64,000 bases of DNA, from assembly GCF_023333585.1 (NCBI RefSeq), contig NZ_JAIQZN010000025.1:16695-80694 (forward strand). Direction: 5' to 3'. Shown here in pieces: positions 1 to 6,880 of this stretch. Below the pieces are notes generated by a model that saw only the letters and a program-made list of their open reading frames with translations, did not search any database and was not told the DNA's origin. How positions within the stretch are numbered: position 1 is the stretch's first letter; every line of letters starts with the position of its first letter. A program made the position numbers and the translations under genes. Source of the stretch: Argonema antarcticum A004/B2. Its GTDB lineage: Bacteria; Cyanobacteriota; Cyanobacteriia; Cyanobacteriales; Aerosakkonemataceae.

Positions 1-189
1 GTTTTGCCCTCTATCTGATAAATTCCTTCATAACCATGATTAATTAATACTTTTTCTAAACCTTCAAGCTGGAAAGGTTGCAATAATTTGTTTCCGTAAT
101 TATCTTCTTGTGGTAATTGTTGATCGCTACTCCTAACAATCTCAGTTTGTTTATATGAATACTTTTCACCCTCGTCAATAATTTTTTTT
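1..189 (-). pseudogene. Out-of-frame continuation of the 56-658 protein
   Basis: On the minus strand a second reading frame is open from the A-tract at 181-190 to the window edge, about 60 codons without a stop. It has ordinary protein composition (begins IIDEGEKYSYKQTEIV, later LEGLEKVLINHGYEGIYQ). It joins the frame of the gene at 56-658 if one A is added to the run of nine A (minus strand, plus 182-190). The in-frame tail beyond the tract in the 56-658 reading (lysine, asparagine, leucine rich) looks like a shadow. I infer a one-base deletion in a homopolymer, or slippage, in a longer protein whose C-terminus lies outside the window. Confidence 0.6.
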
Positions 190-658
190 TATTAATTTCT
201 CTTACTGTTATGGGATTGCATTCAAGCATAACTAAACCATTGGCATAACAGTAAATAACAGCATTATCGATATTTACGGGAAATTCATCATTGGCATTAG
301 CTTGTTTGAAAGTACCACTAAATTTAAAGTGCTTAAAAATTGGCATATTTGTTAATTTAGCCAAAGTTTCACTTCTGCGATAAACCCAAACATCCAGCAA
401 CTTCATTTCCTGGGGTACATCGCACTGAATTACATCTAAATCCATTTGAAGGTCTGGAAAATCAGCCATTACTTCTGTCTCAACGCATGACATGGCTTCT
501 CGATCTTCTGGAGATATTTTGCGATCGTAGTAGCATAGAATCGCGATACTGTTTTCATCCCATCCCACCGTCACGCCGCGAAGCGCTGGTGAAACTTCTC
601 CCAAAAGCGCTCTTTGAACTGATAAAATTACGCTATTTCGCATTTCAACTGTCTGCAT
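56..658 (-). CDS. Conserved cyanobacterial hypothetical protein, frameshifted
   Basis: 200 codons from ATG at 658. Residues 6-95 (start MRNSVILSVQRALLGEVSPA, with a CYYDRKISPEDREAMSCVETE segment and ending WVYRRSE) resemble a small family of about 95 residues that I know as conserved hypothetical proteins in cyanobacteria. Residues 96-160 are an added part I do not recognise. From residue about 158 the frame is probably wrong because of a nine-A run, see the entry at 1-189. The gene starts 4 bp after the stop of the Ntox50 toxin tail, the usual place for an immunity gene, so an immunity role is possible but unproven. Confidence 0.6.
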   Translation of the reverse strand: MQTVEMRNSVILSVQRALLGEVSPALRGVTVGWDENSIAILCYYDRKISPEDREAMSCVETEVMADFPDLQMDLDVIQCDVPQEMKLLDVWVYRRSETLAKLTNMPIFKHFKFSGTFKQANANDEFPVNIDNAVIYCYANGLVMLECNPITVREINKKKLLTRVKSIHINKLRLLGVAINNYHKKIITETNYCNLSSLKV

Positions 659-662
659 AATT

Positions 663-1001
663 TTACGGCCTCGCTGGAACGATGTGAACTCCTGCTTGGG
701 AATAGTGCAATATTCCCTTTGATGTCAGTGTAGCAACTCCGGTACTAGGATCGATGTACTCTCCAATAATTTCGCCAAAATCCACACGCTCTTTAAATCC
801 TGGTTGTCCAAAAGTACCTTTGAGAGGTTGTCCCGTTCCCCCAAAACGATTGATGAGGTCTTGCGGATCTGGATGGGTTAATATGCTTTTACCGGGGATA
901 TAATTTGGATGACCGGGGATATGCTTACCCTGCTTAGCAACATCAATATTCAGTTTTCCGTTAGTCACTTCACTGCTAGACCTACTAGATACACTATTCA
1001 A
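663..1001 (-). pseudogene. Polymorphic toxin type 50 (Ntox50) C-terminal domain, N-terminus missing
   Basis: 112 codons from a TTG at 1001. Residues 17-112 carry the Ntox50 pattern: KLNID, GKHIPGHPNYIPGKSILTH, DPQDLINRFGGTGQPL, GQPGFKERVDFGEIIGEYID, GILHYSQAGVHIVPARP at the very C-terminus. In the family this is the nuclease-like toxin tip of large secreted or contact-dependent polymorphic toxins. Here no delivery or pretoxin domain precedes it: the same frame upstream hits a stop at 1044-1046. It is therefore a displaced cassette or remnant. It is followed after 4 bp by a possible immunity gene and overlaps the end of an antitoxin-like stump by 8 bp. Domain identity is fairly sure, function as an intact gene is not. 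Confidence 0.75.
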
Positions 1002-1260
1002 AAATTGAGAGTAACGCTTCTGAAGGTGCAGGCAGATTTTCCATTACGGATATGAAAAACCGACTATCGCGTTCGGACAGCGCCAGAGACTCATCCTCAT
1101 AAGTTACAGGAACGTTTCTCTTATAATTTAAAGTTTTGTGCCTGCGTTTTAAGGAAGTGCAGAAAGCTTTTTTCTTTCGCTTATTCGGAATACCTTTTTC
1201 TTTTGTTTGTAAAGGTGACATGAGGTTGCACTTGAAGTTTTCTATGTTTTTGCCTAGCAT
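994..1260 (-). pseudogene. DUF1778/TacA-type antitoxin C-terminal stump
   Basis: 88 codons from ATG at 1260. The last 30 residues (LALSERDSRFFISVMENLPA then PSEALLSIFE) match the end of DUF1778 antitoxins, where LSERD and ENPPxPNEAL are typical. The first 55 residues are lysine/arginine rich and do not contain the ribbon-helix-helix region of that family, so the DNA-binding half looks lost or replaced. No GNAT toxin partner follows; instead the Ntox50 tail overlaps by 8 bp. Likely a decayed toxin-antitoxin remnant. Confidence 0.45.
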
Positions 1261-1497
1261 TAGGTAATAGTCAATGGTTAAGTTAGATAGATAGCAGTAA
1301 TGGTCGTTTAATATTTGTAACTACAGTTATATTAATGATATACGAGTATTCGGATCGAAGTCAAGTCTCGGCAAAAGAGAAAATGCGATCGCACTTTGGC
1401 TATGGGGTGTGGGAGTGCGATCGCTCTTTGAGTATACTTTGTAGAGATTAAACTGTTTAATTGTGGTGTAGAGTCATTGCTGTTGTAGGGGGATGAG
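1261..1497. other. Intergenic region with HIP1 repeat
   Basis: No gene seen. It holds direct repeat copy 1 and a repeat with inverted HIP1 arms (gcgatcgcactttgg ... gggagtgcgatcgc, 1386-1425). Related copies lie at 1986-2033 and, truncated, at 4380-4419. Confidence 0.6.
1325..1366. repeat. 42-bp direct repeat, copy 1 (flanks AAA15-RloB island)
   Basis: The 42 bases here, starting agttatattaatgatatacg, are identical to 4321-4362. Similarity continues more loosely for about 55 bp after each copy, through a HIP1-bearing stretch (gcgatcgcactttgg, then gggagtgcg). The two copies bracket about 3 kb holding the GIY-YIG remnant, the 74-aa gene, the split hicB 5' end, RloB and the ATPase. The arrangement suggests duplication or recombination around a cargo segment. 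Confidence 0.85.
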
Positions 1498-1683
1498 TTG
1501 CCAAACGATTTCGTGACAGGGCAAGCACAGAGAATTCTGGAGATTTTCTACTCTACCCCATTTATAGAATGTCACCCATTGACTCGTGAGTTTGCAAGCG
1601 TGCCTGCCCGCTCTGGTATCTACGCATTTCGCCATCAATCAGATGCTATAACATTCGTATCAGGCAAGAGGAATAAAGCATAA
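1498..1683 (+). pseudogene. Truncated GIY-YIG-like nuclease
   Basis: 61 codons from a TTG at 1498. After a conserved-looking N-terminus (GQAQRILEIFYSTPFIECHP), residues 37-57 read ARSGIYAFRHQSDAITFVSG. This fits the GIY-(about 10)-YIG start of the GIY-YIG nuclease domain, with FVS in place of YIG. The protein ends a few residues later, so the catalytic Arg and Glu of the domain are absent. The stop overlaps the next gene (TAATG at 1682-1686), consistent with an old operon. Short and truncated, so only moderately sure. Confidence 0.4.
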
Positions 1684-1907
1684 TGGAAACTGCCACCGAA
1701 CACTTATCACCAGTCGCCGCAAATGCTTTTCTTGATGCGCTTCCAAATAAAATTAAGCAGGCGTTGATTGCATATTCAGCAGAAATAGAATATCCCGTAG
1801 AAGCCGTGTTAGAAATGGCGATATCTGGTTTTCTCGATCCTGATTCAGTTAGTTTTGTAGATTGTAAACCGCTATCTGGGATGGATATTGAGAGGAAAGC
1901 AAGTTAA
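1683..1907 (+). CDS. Small conserved hypothetical protein
   Basis: 74 codons from ATG at 1683, overlapping the upstream GIY-YIG-like stop. No domain recognised. It is an alpha-helical looking soluble protein (DALPNKIKQALIAYSAEIEY, then PVEAVLEMAISGFLD) ending DCKPLSGMDIERKAS. I recall similar small proteins next to GIY-YIG-like genes in cyanobacteria, which suggests a linked pair. No signal peptide or membrane segment. Confidence 0.5.
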   Translation: METATEHLSPVAANAFLDALPNKIKQALIAYSAEIEYPVEAVLEMAISGFLDPDSVSFVDCKPLSGMDIERKAS

Positions 1908-1920
1908 GGGATAAAACCTT

Positions 1921-1968
1921 ATGCTTTCCTTGAAATTACCTTATACTATTGTCATTCAATGGAGTGAG
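1921..1968 (+). pseudogene. 5' fragment of hicB-like antitoxin gene
   Basis: After ATG the reading LKLPYTIVIQWSE repeats the first 12 codons of the intact hicB-like gene at 4494 (nucleotides 1932-1967 match 4496-4531 with two differences). It then runs into the HIP1 repeat and loses the family sequence. The open frame to 2115 is not a real continuation. It lies on the other side of the ATPase/RloB cassette from the intact gene, so the locus was duplicated or broken when the cassette arrived. Confidence 0.75.
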
Positions 1969-2080
1969 ATCGCTCATCCAAAGACAAGTGCGATCTCACT
2001 TTGGCTGTGTGCGAGTTTGGGAGTGCGATCGCACATCAAAAACCTGATCGACACCCAACACCACACTTATTCAAAAACCT

Positions 2081-2764
2081 TTATTCCTGTTGAGGCGCAA
2101 AAATTACTTCATTAAGCTTTTCCACCAATCTATAAACTGTTGTTGATGGATTTTGATTGTGTATTCTTGTTATCTCTTCCAGCGTTAAATTATCCAACTT
2201 ATCGGTATCTATACCATAACTAGACAAAAGGTTTCTAGCATATTTAATAGCATTAGCTTGTTTATCTTTCAGTTTTTCATACATATCCTCACAATTTTTT
2301 TCATATTTTTCTCCGAGTCGCGTCTTACTACTAAGCATCTCTTTTAAATTGCTGCGATGTGTTTCACTGACATAATATTCATAATGCAATAGATACCATA
2401 ACTCAAAAGCGTCATTAGAAATAGCTAAATTTACTTTATTTTCTCTAGCTAATCTAATTGCTTCATTAAAATTTTGTTGATTATTATTTTCCTTTTTGGC
2501 ATCTCTATCAAATACACACCAAACCTCATCTTCACCGTAAGCACTATCATCTTTTAATTTTTTAGCTTTTTTTACTACCGTTATACCGACTGCGCTGGCT
2601 GGTATAATTTGAATAGTTGCAGTTTTGTTATCTCTGCCTATCTTTTGGAAAGCTGCAAAATAATTCGGCTCAGTTTCTATACCTTCACAAACAATCAAAA
2701 AAGTTTTCCTTACGGATTTATAATTTGTTTTCCTCTCAAAAGGCTTAGGCTTTTTTTTACTCAT
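2081..2764 (-). CDS. rloB: RloB-family protein (TOPRIM-like nuclease)
   Basis: 227 residues, close to family size. Visible motifs are a basic N-terminus; LIVCEGIETEPNYF (residues 23-36), the Glu-rich first TOPRIM-like motif; VWCVFDRDAK (81-90) with the DxD; and ISNDAFELWYLLHYE (115-129), the RloB hallmark. The family (PF13707) is known from R-linked ORFs in restriction loci and pairs with AAA15 ATPases, like the AriA/AriB pair of PARIS, where a TOPRIM protein is the effector. It starts 2 bp after the ATPase stop, so the two are co-transcribed. Codon use is AT-rich compared with the core genes here, consistent with transfer. Function as an anti-phage effector is inferred. Confidence 0.88.
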   Translation of the reverse strand: MSKKKPKPFERKTNYKSVRKTFLIVCEGIETEPNYFAAFQKIGRDNKTATIQIIPASAVGITVVKKAKKLKDDSAYGEDEVWCVFDRDAKKENNNQQNFNEAIRLARENKVNLAISNDAFELWYLLHYEYYVSETHRSNLKEMLSSKTRLGEKYEKNCEDMYEKLKDKQANAIKYARNLLSSYGIDTDKLDNLTLEEITRIHNQNPSTTVYRLVEKLNEVIFAPQQE

Positions 2765-2766
2765 TT

Positions 2767-4065
2767 CTATTGATTAGCTAAAAGTTCCCGAAAATTTCCT
2801 ATAAAAGGAATAGCTCCATATTTACCGCGAATATAATCTGATTCAAAAGCAGCATCTTCTGGTATATCGTACTCAACTAAAGAATATAAATCAGTAGCTC
2901 CTTGTTGATTTTTCTCTGTAAACCATATTTGATCTCGCCTTAATAATCTACTTCCAAATAAACGAGAACTCAACAAGTTTGTATCGTGAGTCATAAAAAT
3001 AAGTTGCGCTCCTTTTGAGTTATATTCCTGGGAATTAAATAACTGTACAATTTGGCGAGTAATCATAGGATGTAACTTCGCATCTAATTCATCTATAACA
3101 ATAAGATGCCCGTTTCTTAGAGCATTTAAAAGAATGCCTGATAAATAAAATAATTTTTTTGTTCCTTCCGATTCATTTTCTTCCAACTCGAATTTTTCGA
3201 TTTCTACAACCTGATCTTCTTCATTATACTTTTCATGCCATGTCTGAATGCTAGTGCTAGAAATTTCATTCGCTGAACGTAAAATTAACTTTTTGAGTTC
3301 CTCTGGCATCTCTGAAGGCAGAGATACACTTTCTTTAGTCATGCGAATATCGTATATGTATAAATCTAAATCTTTAATAAATTGCACTATATCTTCTCTA
3401 TGAGAAAATGAAGATTCAAAATATTTGATAGTGATATTTCTGTAATTCCTATCCTGGGTTCCTGAAATAACTTGACAGTTGAAAAACCATTTCAATATTT
3501 GTTCAGAAATCTTTCCATTAAACTGGGCTGAGACAGATAGGAATAGAGAGTTATGTTTGGTCTTTTCTTCTAAGCTTTTTCCCTCTTTAAAAAATTTTGA
3601 ACTAATTCTAAATTGATTTTTGTTCCTGGTAAATAAATTATATTCTTGTACATTAGTTGTGCAATATAACCACTCGTTAATAATTTTTTCTTTAGTTAGT
3701 TCAAAACCATATCTATAAATTTTATTACTTAGCCAAAAGATAACCTGAAAAAATGAAGGTTTATTCTCAGTTACCGTACTAAGTCTAAAGGGTTCTATTT
3801 CGATTTCATCAGTAATTTGAATTTGTCTGGAAGAATCAATAACAAACCTCCTCATAAATCCAAATGCTTTAGCAAAATTACTTTTACCACTTGCATTTGC
3901 TCCATAAATAGCAGCGGTTTGCAGTAAATTTAATTTTTCATTTACTGTAAATACACTATTACTATCTAGTTCTGAATCTTGGTTGTCAATATCAGATGCA
4001 ACCATGCTGAAAGTAAGTGTCTCCTTAAAAGACAGGTAGTTACCAACTTGAAACTCGATCAGCAT
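2767..4065 (-). CDS. AAA15-family ATP-binding protein (RloA-like ABC ATPase)
   Basis: 432 residues from ATG at 4065. Walker A GANASGKS at 55-62, an ABC-signature-like ESEGTK at 298-303, Walker B LIVIDELDAKLHP at 321-333 (D325, E326), switch His in FMTHD at 360. The N-terminus MLIEFQVGNYLSFKE is the standard opening of AAA15/SMC-like ATPases. This is a dimerising sensor ATPase, coupled by a 2-bp gap to RloB. Known analogues (PARIS AriA, OLD, Septu) sense phage and release or drive a nuclease; whether this pair does so is inference. All ATPase motifs look intact. AT-rich, and lies between 42-bp direct repeats. Confidence 0.9.
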   Translation of the reverse strand: MLIEFQVGNYLSFKETLTFSMVASDIDNQDSELDSNSVFTVNEKLNLLQTAAIYGANASGKSNFAKAFGFMRRFVIDSSRQIQITDEIEIEPFRLSTVTENKPSFFQVIFWLSNKIYRYGFELTKEKIINEWLYCTTNVQEYNLFTRNKNQFRISSKFFKEGKSLEEKTKHNSLFLSVSAQFNGKISEQILKWFFNCQVISGTQDRNYRNITIKYFESSFSHREDIVQFIKDLDLYIYDIRMTKESVSLPSEMPEELKKLILRSANEISSTSIQTWHEKYNEEDQVVEIEKFELEENESEGTKKLFYLSGILLNALRNGHLIVIDELDAKLHPMITRQIVQLFNSQEYNSKGAQLIFMTHDTNLLSSRLFGSRLLRRDQIWFTEKNQQGATDLYSLVEYDIPEDAAFESDYIRGKYGAIPFIGNFRELLANQ

Positions 4066-4493
4066 GAACTTAATTTAACCTTTTTTGCTTGTTTGTTCTA
4101 GCTAGTATTACAGCATATTCTAGGTATAGTAACAACCCTCACCTATAAAAAAGTTCCCAGTAATACTCTGAGGTCTGCAAATAGCCGTAATACAACTATC
4201 ATAAACCAATACAGAGTATTTTTCCCGCCCCATAAGCAAGCAACTATCTGCCCCAAGATTCTGAAACTATCCCTGGTTTAAAATCATCCAACGGATAGAG
4301 GTATAATTTCAATTGACCTTAGTTATATTAATGATATACGAGTATTCGGATCGAAGTCAAGTTTGGGGTTAAGAGCAAATGCGATCGCACTTTGGATATG
4401 TGTGAGTTTGGGAGTGCGAAAAGCATATTTAGAAAAACAAGTTAATCAAAAATTAGCTAAATTACAAAAAATTCAAGAAAAGGAGTCAGAACA
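4066..4493. other. Intergenic region upstream of hicB and of the ATPase
   Basis: Contains direct repeat copy 2, a truncated HIP1 repeat (4380-4419) and the tail of a broken gene (4414-4497). The promoter for the ATPase-RloB operon should lie in 4066-4320; I could not assign boxes with confidence. Confidence 0.5.
4321..4362. repeat. 42-bp direct repeat, copy 2
   Basis: Identical over 42 bases to 1325-1366, same orientation. Downstream similarity continues through gcgatcgcactttgg and gggagtgcg to about 4419, where the sequence passes abruptly into the tail of a broken coding frame. Confidence 0.85.
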
Positions 4494-4497
4494 ATGA
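4414..4497 (+). pseudogene. 3' tail of the truncated partner gene of hicB
   Basis: An open frame enters from the HIP1 repeat and reads RKAYLEKQVNQKLAKLQKIQ then EKESEQ, stop TGA 4495-4497, overlapping the hicB-like start by ATGA. The charged, helical tail and the overlap show it is the end of a gene that formed an operon with hicB. Its 5' part has been replaced by the repeat, so the partner (a HicA toxin or another protein) cannot be identified. Confidence 0.6.
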
Positions 4498-4721
4498 AAT
4501 TACCTTATACAATAGTCATTCAATGGAGTGATGAAGATGGATGTTATTTAGTCCATTTACCAGAGTTTCCCACTCAACAATTTCACACTCATGGTGACAC
4601 CTATCAAGAAGCCTTAAGCAACGCTCAAGAAGTTTTGGAATTACTCGTTGAAGAATATCAACAAGACGGTAAACCTTTACCTCAACCTAAACCGCTAGTT
4701 ACTATTTCTCAAGTTGCTTAG
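4494..4721 (+). CDS. HicB-family antitoxin-like protein
   Basis: 75 residues. The partial RNase H-like HicB fold is clear: YTIVIQWSDEDGCYLVHLPE, then GDTYQEALSNAQEVLELLVE and the proline-rich end QDGKPLPQPK. There is no C-terminal DNA-binding domain, as in many short HicB proteins of cyanobacteria. A strong ribosome binding site AAAGGAG (4479-4485) precedes ATG by 8 bp. No HicA toxin is seen next to it; the upstream gene is only a tail. It could be an orphan antitoxin. A 5' duplicate lies at 1921. Confidence 0.85.
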   Translation: MKLPYTIVIQWSDEDGCYLVHLPEFPTQQFHTHGDTYQEALSNAQEVLELLVEEYQQDGKPLPQPKPLVTISQVA

Positions 4722-4808
4722 GGTGTGGGGTGTGGGAGTGCTGGAAGATCTAAATTTTCCCCCTCCCTGTTGCGGGGAGAGGGTGAGGGGGTGGGGTAAG
4801 CTATCCGA

Positions 4809-5672
4809 TTAATTGACGCTCAAAATTGACCACTTAACGGTTTGACTGCCACTGTTGTCAAAGTATATGTATTGTTGGTCATTGTTGATGAACGATACGG
4901 TTTCGCCAGGATTGAGTTCAACTGTCTGTTCCTTGCCGTTAGCAACAGCTCGATCGTCTTTTACCGCCACCAGTGCTGCTGGCGTTATGCCTTGGAAACG
5001 CATATATGGTTCTCGCCCCGTATTCGCCGGATTGCCATTGGCATCTACCATGTTAGCGATCGGGGCGTTGTTGTCGCTCCACCCGTAGTTCCACGTTCCC
5101 TCGGCTTGAATTTTTAATGTTATCTTTTTGTCCGATTCGTTAATCAAGCTGGGAAGGTTTTCCTCTTCAGTTGCCAAAACAATAAGTTCGCCGCTAGGTA
5201 GGGGAAAGGTTTTATTGTCAGGGCCAGAGACAATAGATTCTTCTTTAGTTGAAGTAGAACCGTTACCGTTCTTGATGCTGGCAATAGACCACTTAATCGT
5301 GAGACTGCCACTGTTGTCACCGTACACACCCGGTTGGTCATTGTTTATAAACGATACAGTCTTGCCTGGTGGGATCTCGATCGTATGTTCCTTGCCGCTT
5401 CCCACAGGTTTGCCATCAATTACCGCCACCAGTGCCGCTGGCGTTACGTCTGGAAAGCGCATATATGGGTTTCGTCCAGTCTGCGCCGTATTGCCATCGC
5501 CATCGACTTGATTAGCGAATGCGTCTTTACCTCCGTAACTCCACTTTCCCTCAGCTTGAATTTTAAATGTTATCGTTTTGTCAGATTGGTTGGTCAAGCT
5601 AGGAAGGGTTTTTTCCTCTTTTGCGAAAACGGTAAGTTCACCGCTGGGTAGCTTTATGCTGGATTTGGTCAT
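4809..5672 (-). CDS. Tandem PA-IL (LecA)-like lectin domain protein
   Basis: 287 residues if ATG 5672 (MTKSSIKLPSGELTV) is used; the frame stays open to 5828 but the first 52 codons have no family character. Two copies of a domain of about 125 residues follow. Each runs LPSGEL, a KIQAEGxWxYG strand, a YMRFxxxTPAALVAV segment, a GKxxxxxxxPGxTVSFINND turn and DNSGSxTIKWSI. This pattern matches the Ca-dependent galactophilic lectin LecA/PA-IL of Pseudomonas (VPGTYGNNSGS there, QPGVYGDNSGS here in the first copy). The second copy has QQYIYFDNSGS, so its ligand loop may differ. No signal peptide. The role, for example in self or non-self glycan binding, is unknown. Confidence 0.75.
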   Translation of the reverse strand: MTKSSIKLPSGELTVFAKEEKTLPSLTNQSDKTITFKIQAEGKWSYGGKDAFANQVDGDGNTAQTGRNPYMRFPDVTPAALVAVIDGKPVGSGKEHTIEIPPGKTVSFINNDQPGVYGDNSGSLTIKWSIASIKNGNGSTSTKEESIVSGPDNKTFPLPSGELIVLATEEENLPSLINESDKKITLKIQAEGTWNYGWSDNNAPIANMVDANGNPANTGREPYMRFQGITPAALVAVKDDRAVANGKEQTVELNPGETVSFINNDQQYIYFDNSGSQTVKWSILSVN

Positions 5673-5833
5673 GGTTTTTTTTAGTTGCTCGTTTACAGGA
5701 GTTACTTTACCATAGACGCCCTCAGTAACTTGTAATTTCTTTAACTTTTTTTTATAAAAGCTATGATTTTTATGATTTAAAATACTAAGGACTCCAGATG
5801 AACAAAAAAAACGTAACTGCACCCACAAAAATA

Positions 5834-5933
5834 GGTCTTCCGTACTTACTATGCTATTTGAGCAGAGGAGCAGATGAGAAAATAAATAAAAATGTTCTTA
5901 ACTGAACAAAAACATAGTAAATACGGAAGAGCC
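5834..5933. repeat. MITE-like element family A, copy 1
   Basis: 100 bp with near-perfect terminal inverted repeats of about 20 bp (ggtcttccgtacttactatg / catagtaaatacggaagagcc), a purine-rich middle and the conserved AATAAAAATGTT motif. Other copies are at 35584-35677 and 36320-36443. No coding capacity. Family name unknown to me. Confidence 0.8.
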
Positions 5934-5938
5934 GATTT

Positions 5939-6691
5939 TCACTCCTCCAGCCACTGCCAGCAGCTGATATTAAAACCAAAACCTTCTACGGCAAGAGCAG
6001 CAACATAGCCAGTCACAGGGATAAAATCTTGAAGCAACCAATTAGCAGCTGACTCGGTATCGCTTTTGATACTAAGTAGCTTAGCTGGTTCTCCTGGAGA
6101 TAAGGAAACATCAAATCCATCCAGGGGGAAACTTAATCCATCTCCAATTGCTTTGACATAAGCTTCTTTGCGAGTCCAGCAATTATAAAATGCTACTTGT
6201 TGTTGACTGCGATCGAGGTCGCGCAATACAGCATATTCTTGGGAGGAAAAGAAACGTTTGGCAATTTGTTCGGCATCGTCAATGGGACGGATTTTTTCGA
6301 TGTCGATACCGAGATTGCGATCGCACGTCACCGCATATAGAGCAAATCCATGAGAGTCAGATAAATTAAACCGCAGTCTATCCCCACCGCAGGTTTCCGC
6401 CAGTGCAGGTTTGCCGCGAGAACCATAATTAAATTCCAACTCATTTGGCGATCTATCCAAATAGCGACTCAAAATCGTTCTGAGAATTCCACGACGAGCT
6501 ATGAAACGGTTTCTATGCTGCTCAAAGTAAAATCTCTCGGCCCTCTTTAGCTCATCCTCAGAGAGGATTTGTGCTAGCTGCTGAACTCGTAGACTGGGTA
6601 AGTCAATACAAGCACACCAGATATGAATATCATTACTCGACAATGTAAAATCTGCTGGTGGAGCATCCCAGATACAACCAGAAACCGTCAT
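5939..6691 (-). CDS. hetI: 4'-phosphopantetheinyl transferase (Sfp/HetI type)
   Basis: 250 residues, normal for the Sfp group. It transfers phosphopantetheine from CoA to the serine of acyl and peptidyl carrier proteins for fatty acid, polyketide or heterocyst-glycolipid synthesis. Signature elements are present: RRGILRTILSRYL (67-78), GSRGKPAL (90-97), FNLSDSHG (108-115), the metal-binding GIDIEKI (128-134, D130) and WTRKEAYVKAIGDGL (172-186, with E176). Start ATG 6691. It is a monocistronic gene between a MITE-like repeat and a repetitive protein. In non-heterocystous strains this is the general carrier-protein activator. Confidence 0.92.
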   Translation of the reverse strand: MTVSGCIWDAPPADFTLSSNDIHIWCACIDLPSLRVQQLAQILSEDELKRAERFYFEQHRNRFIARRGILRTILSRYLDRSPNELEFNYGSRGKPALAETCGGDRLRFNLSDSHGFALYAVTCDRNLGIDIEKIRPIDDAEQIAKRFFSSQEYAVLRDLDRSQQQVAFYNCWTRKEAYVKAIGDGLSFPLDGFDVSLSPGEPAKLLSIKSDTESAANWLLQDFIPVTGYVAALAVEGFGFNISCWQWLEE

Positions 6692-6880
6692 CAGTAGCTA
6701 TCCTTTAAGATCGGAGAAACAAAAGATAAATTATGCCAGATTTTTCTGACGATTTCCCCTGCTAGCTAAACAGTAAATTTCACTAATCCTTTACTGCCAA
6801 AGGTGGGCCATTGTTGACCCACCCCCATCAAAAGTTATAACTGCAAGCTTTAACCAAACAAGAAAGCTTGTGCAAAGTTA

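Noticed and set aside
4842..5651. Several plus-strand open frames
   Set aside because: They are antisense shadows of the LecA-like gene with no protein patterns of their own.
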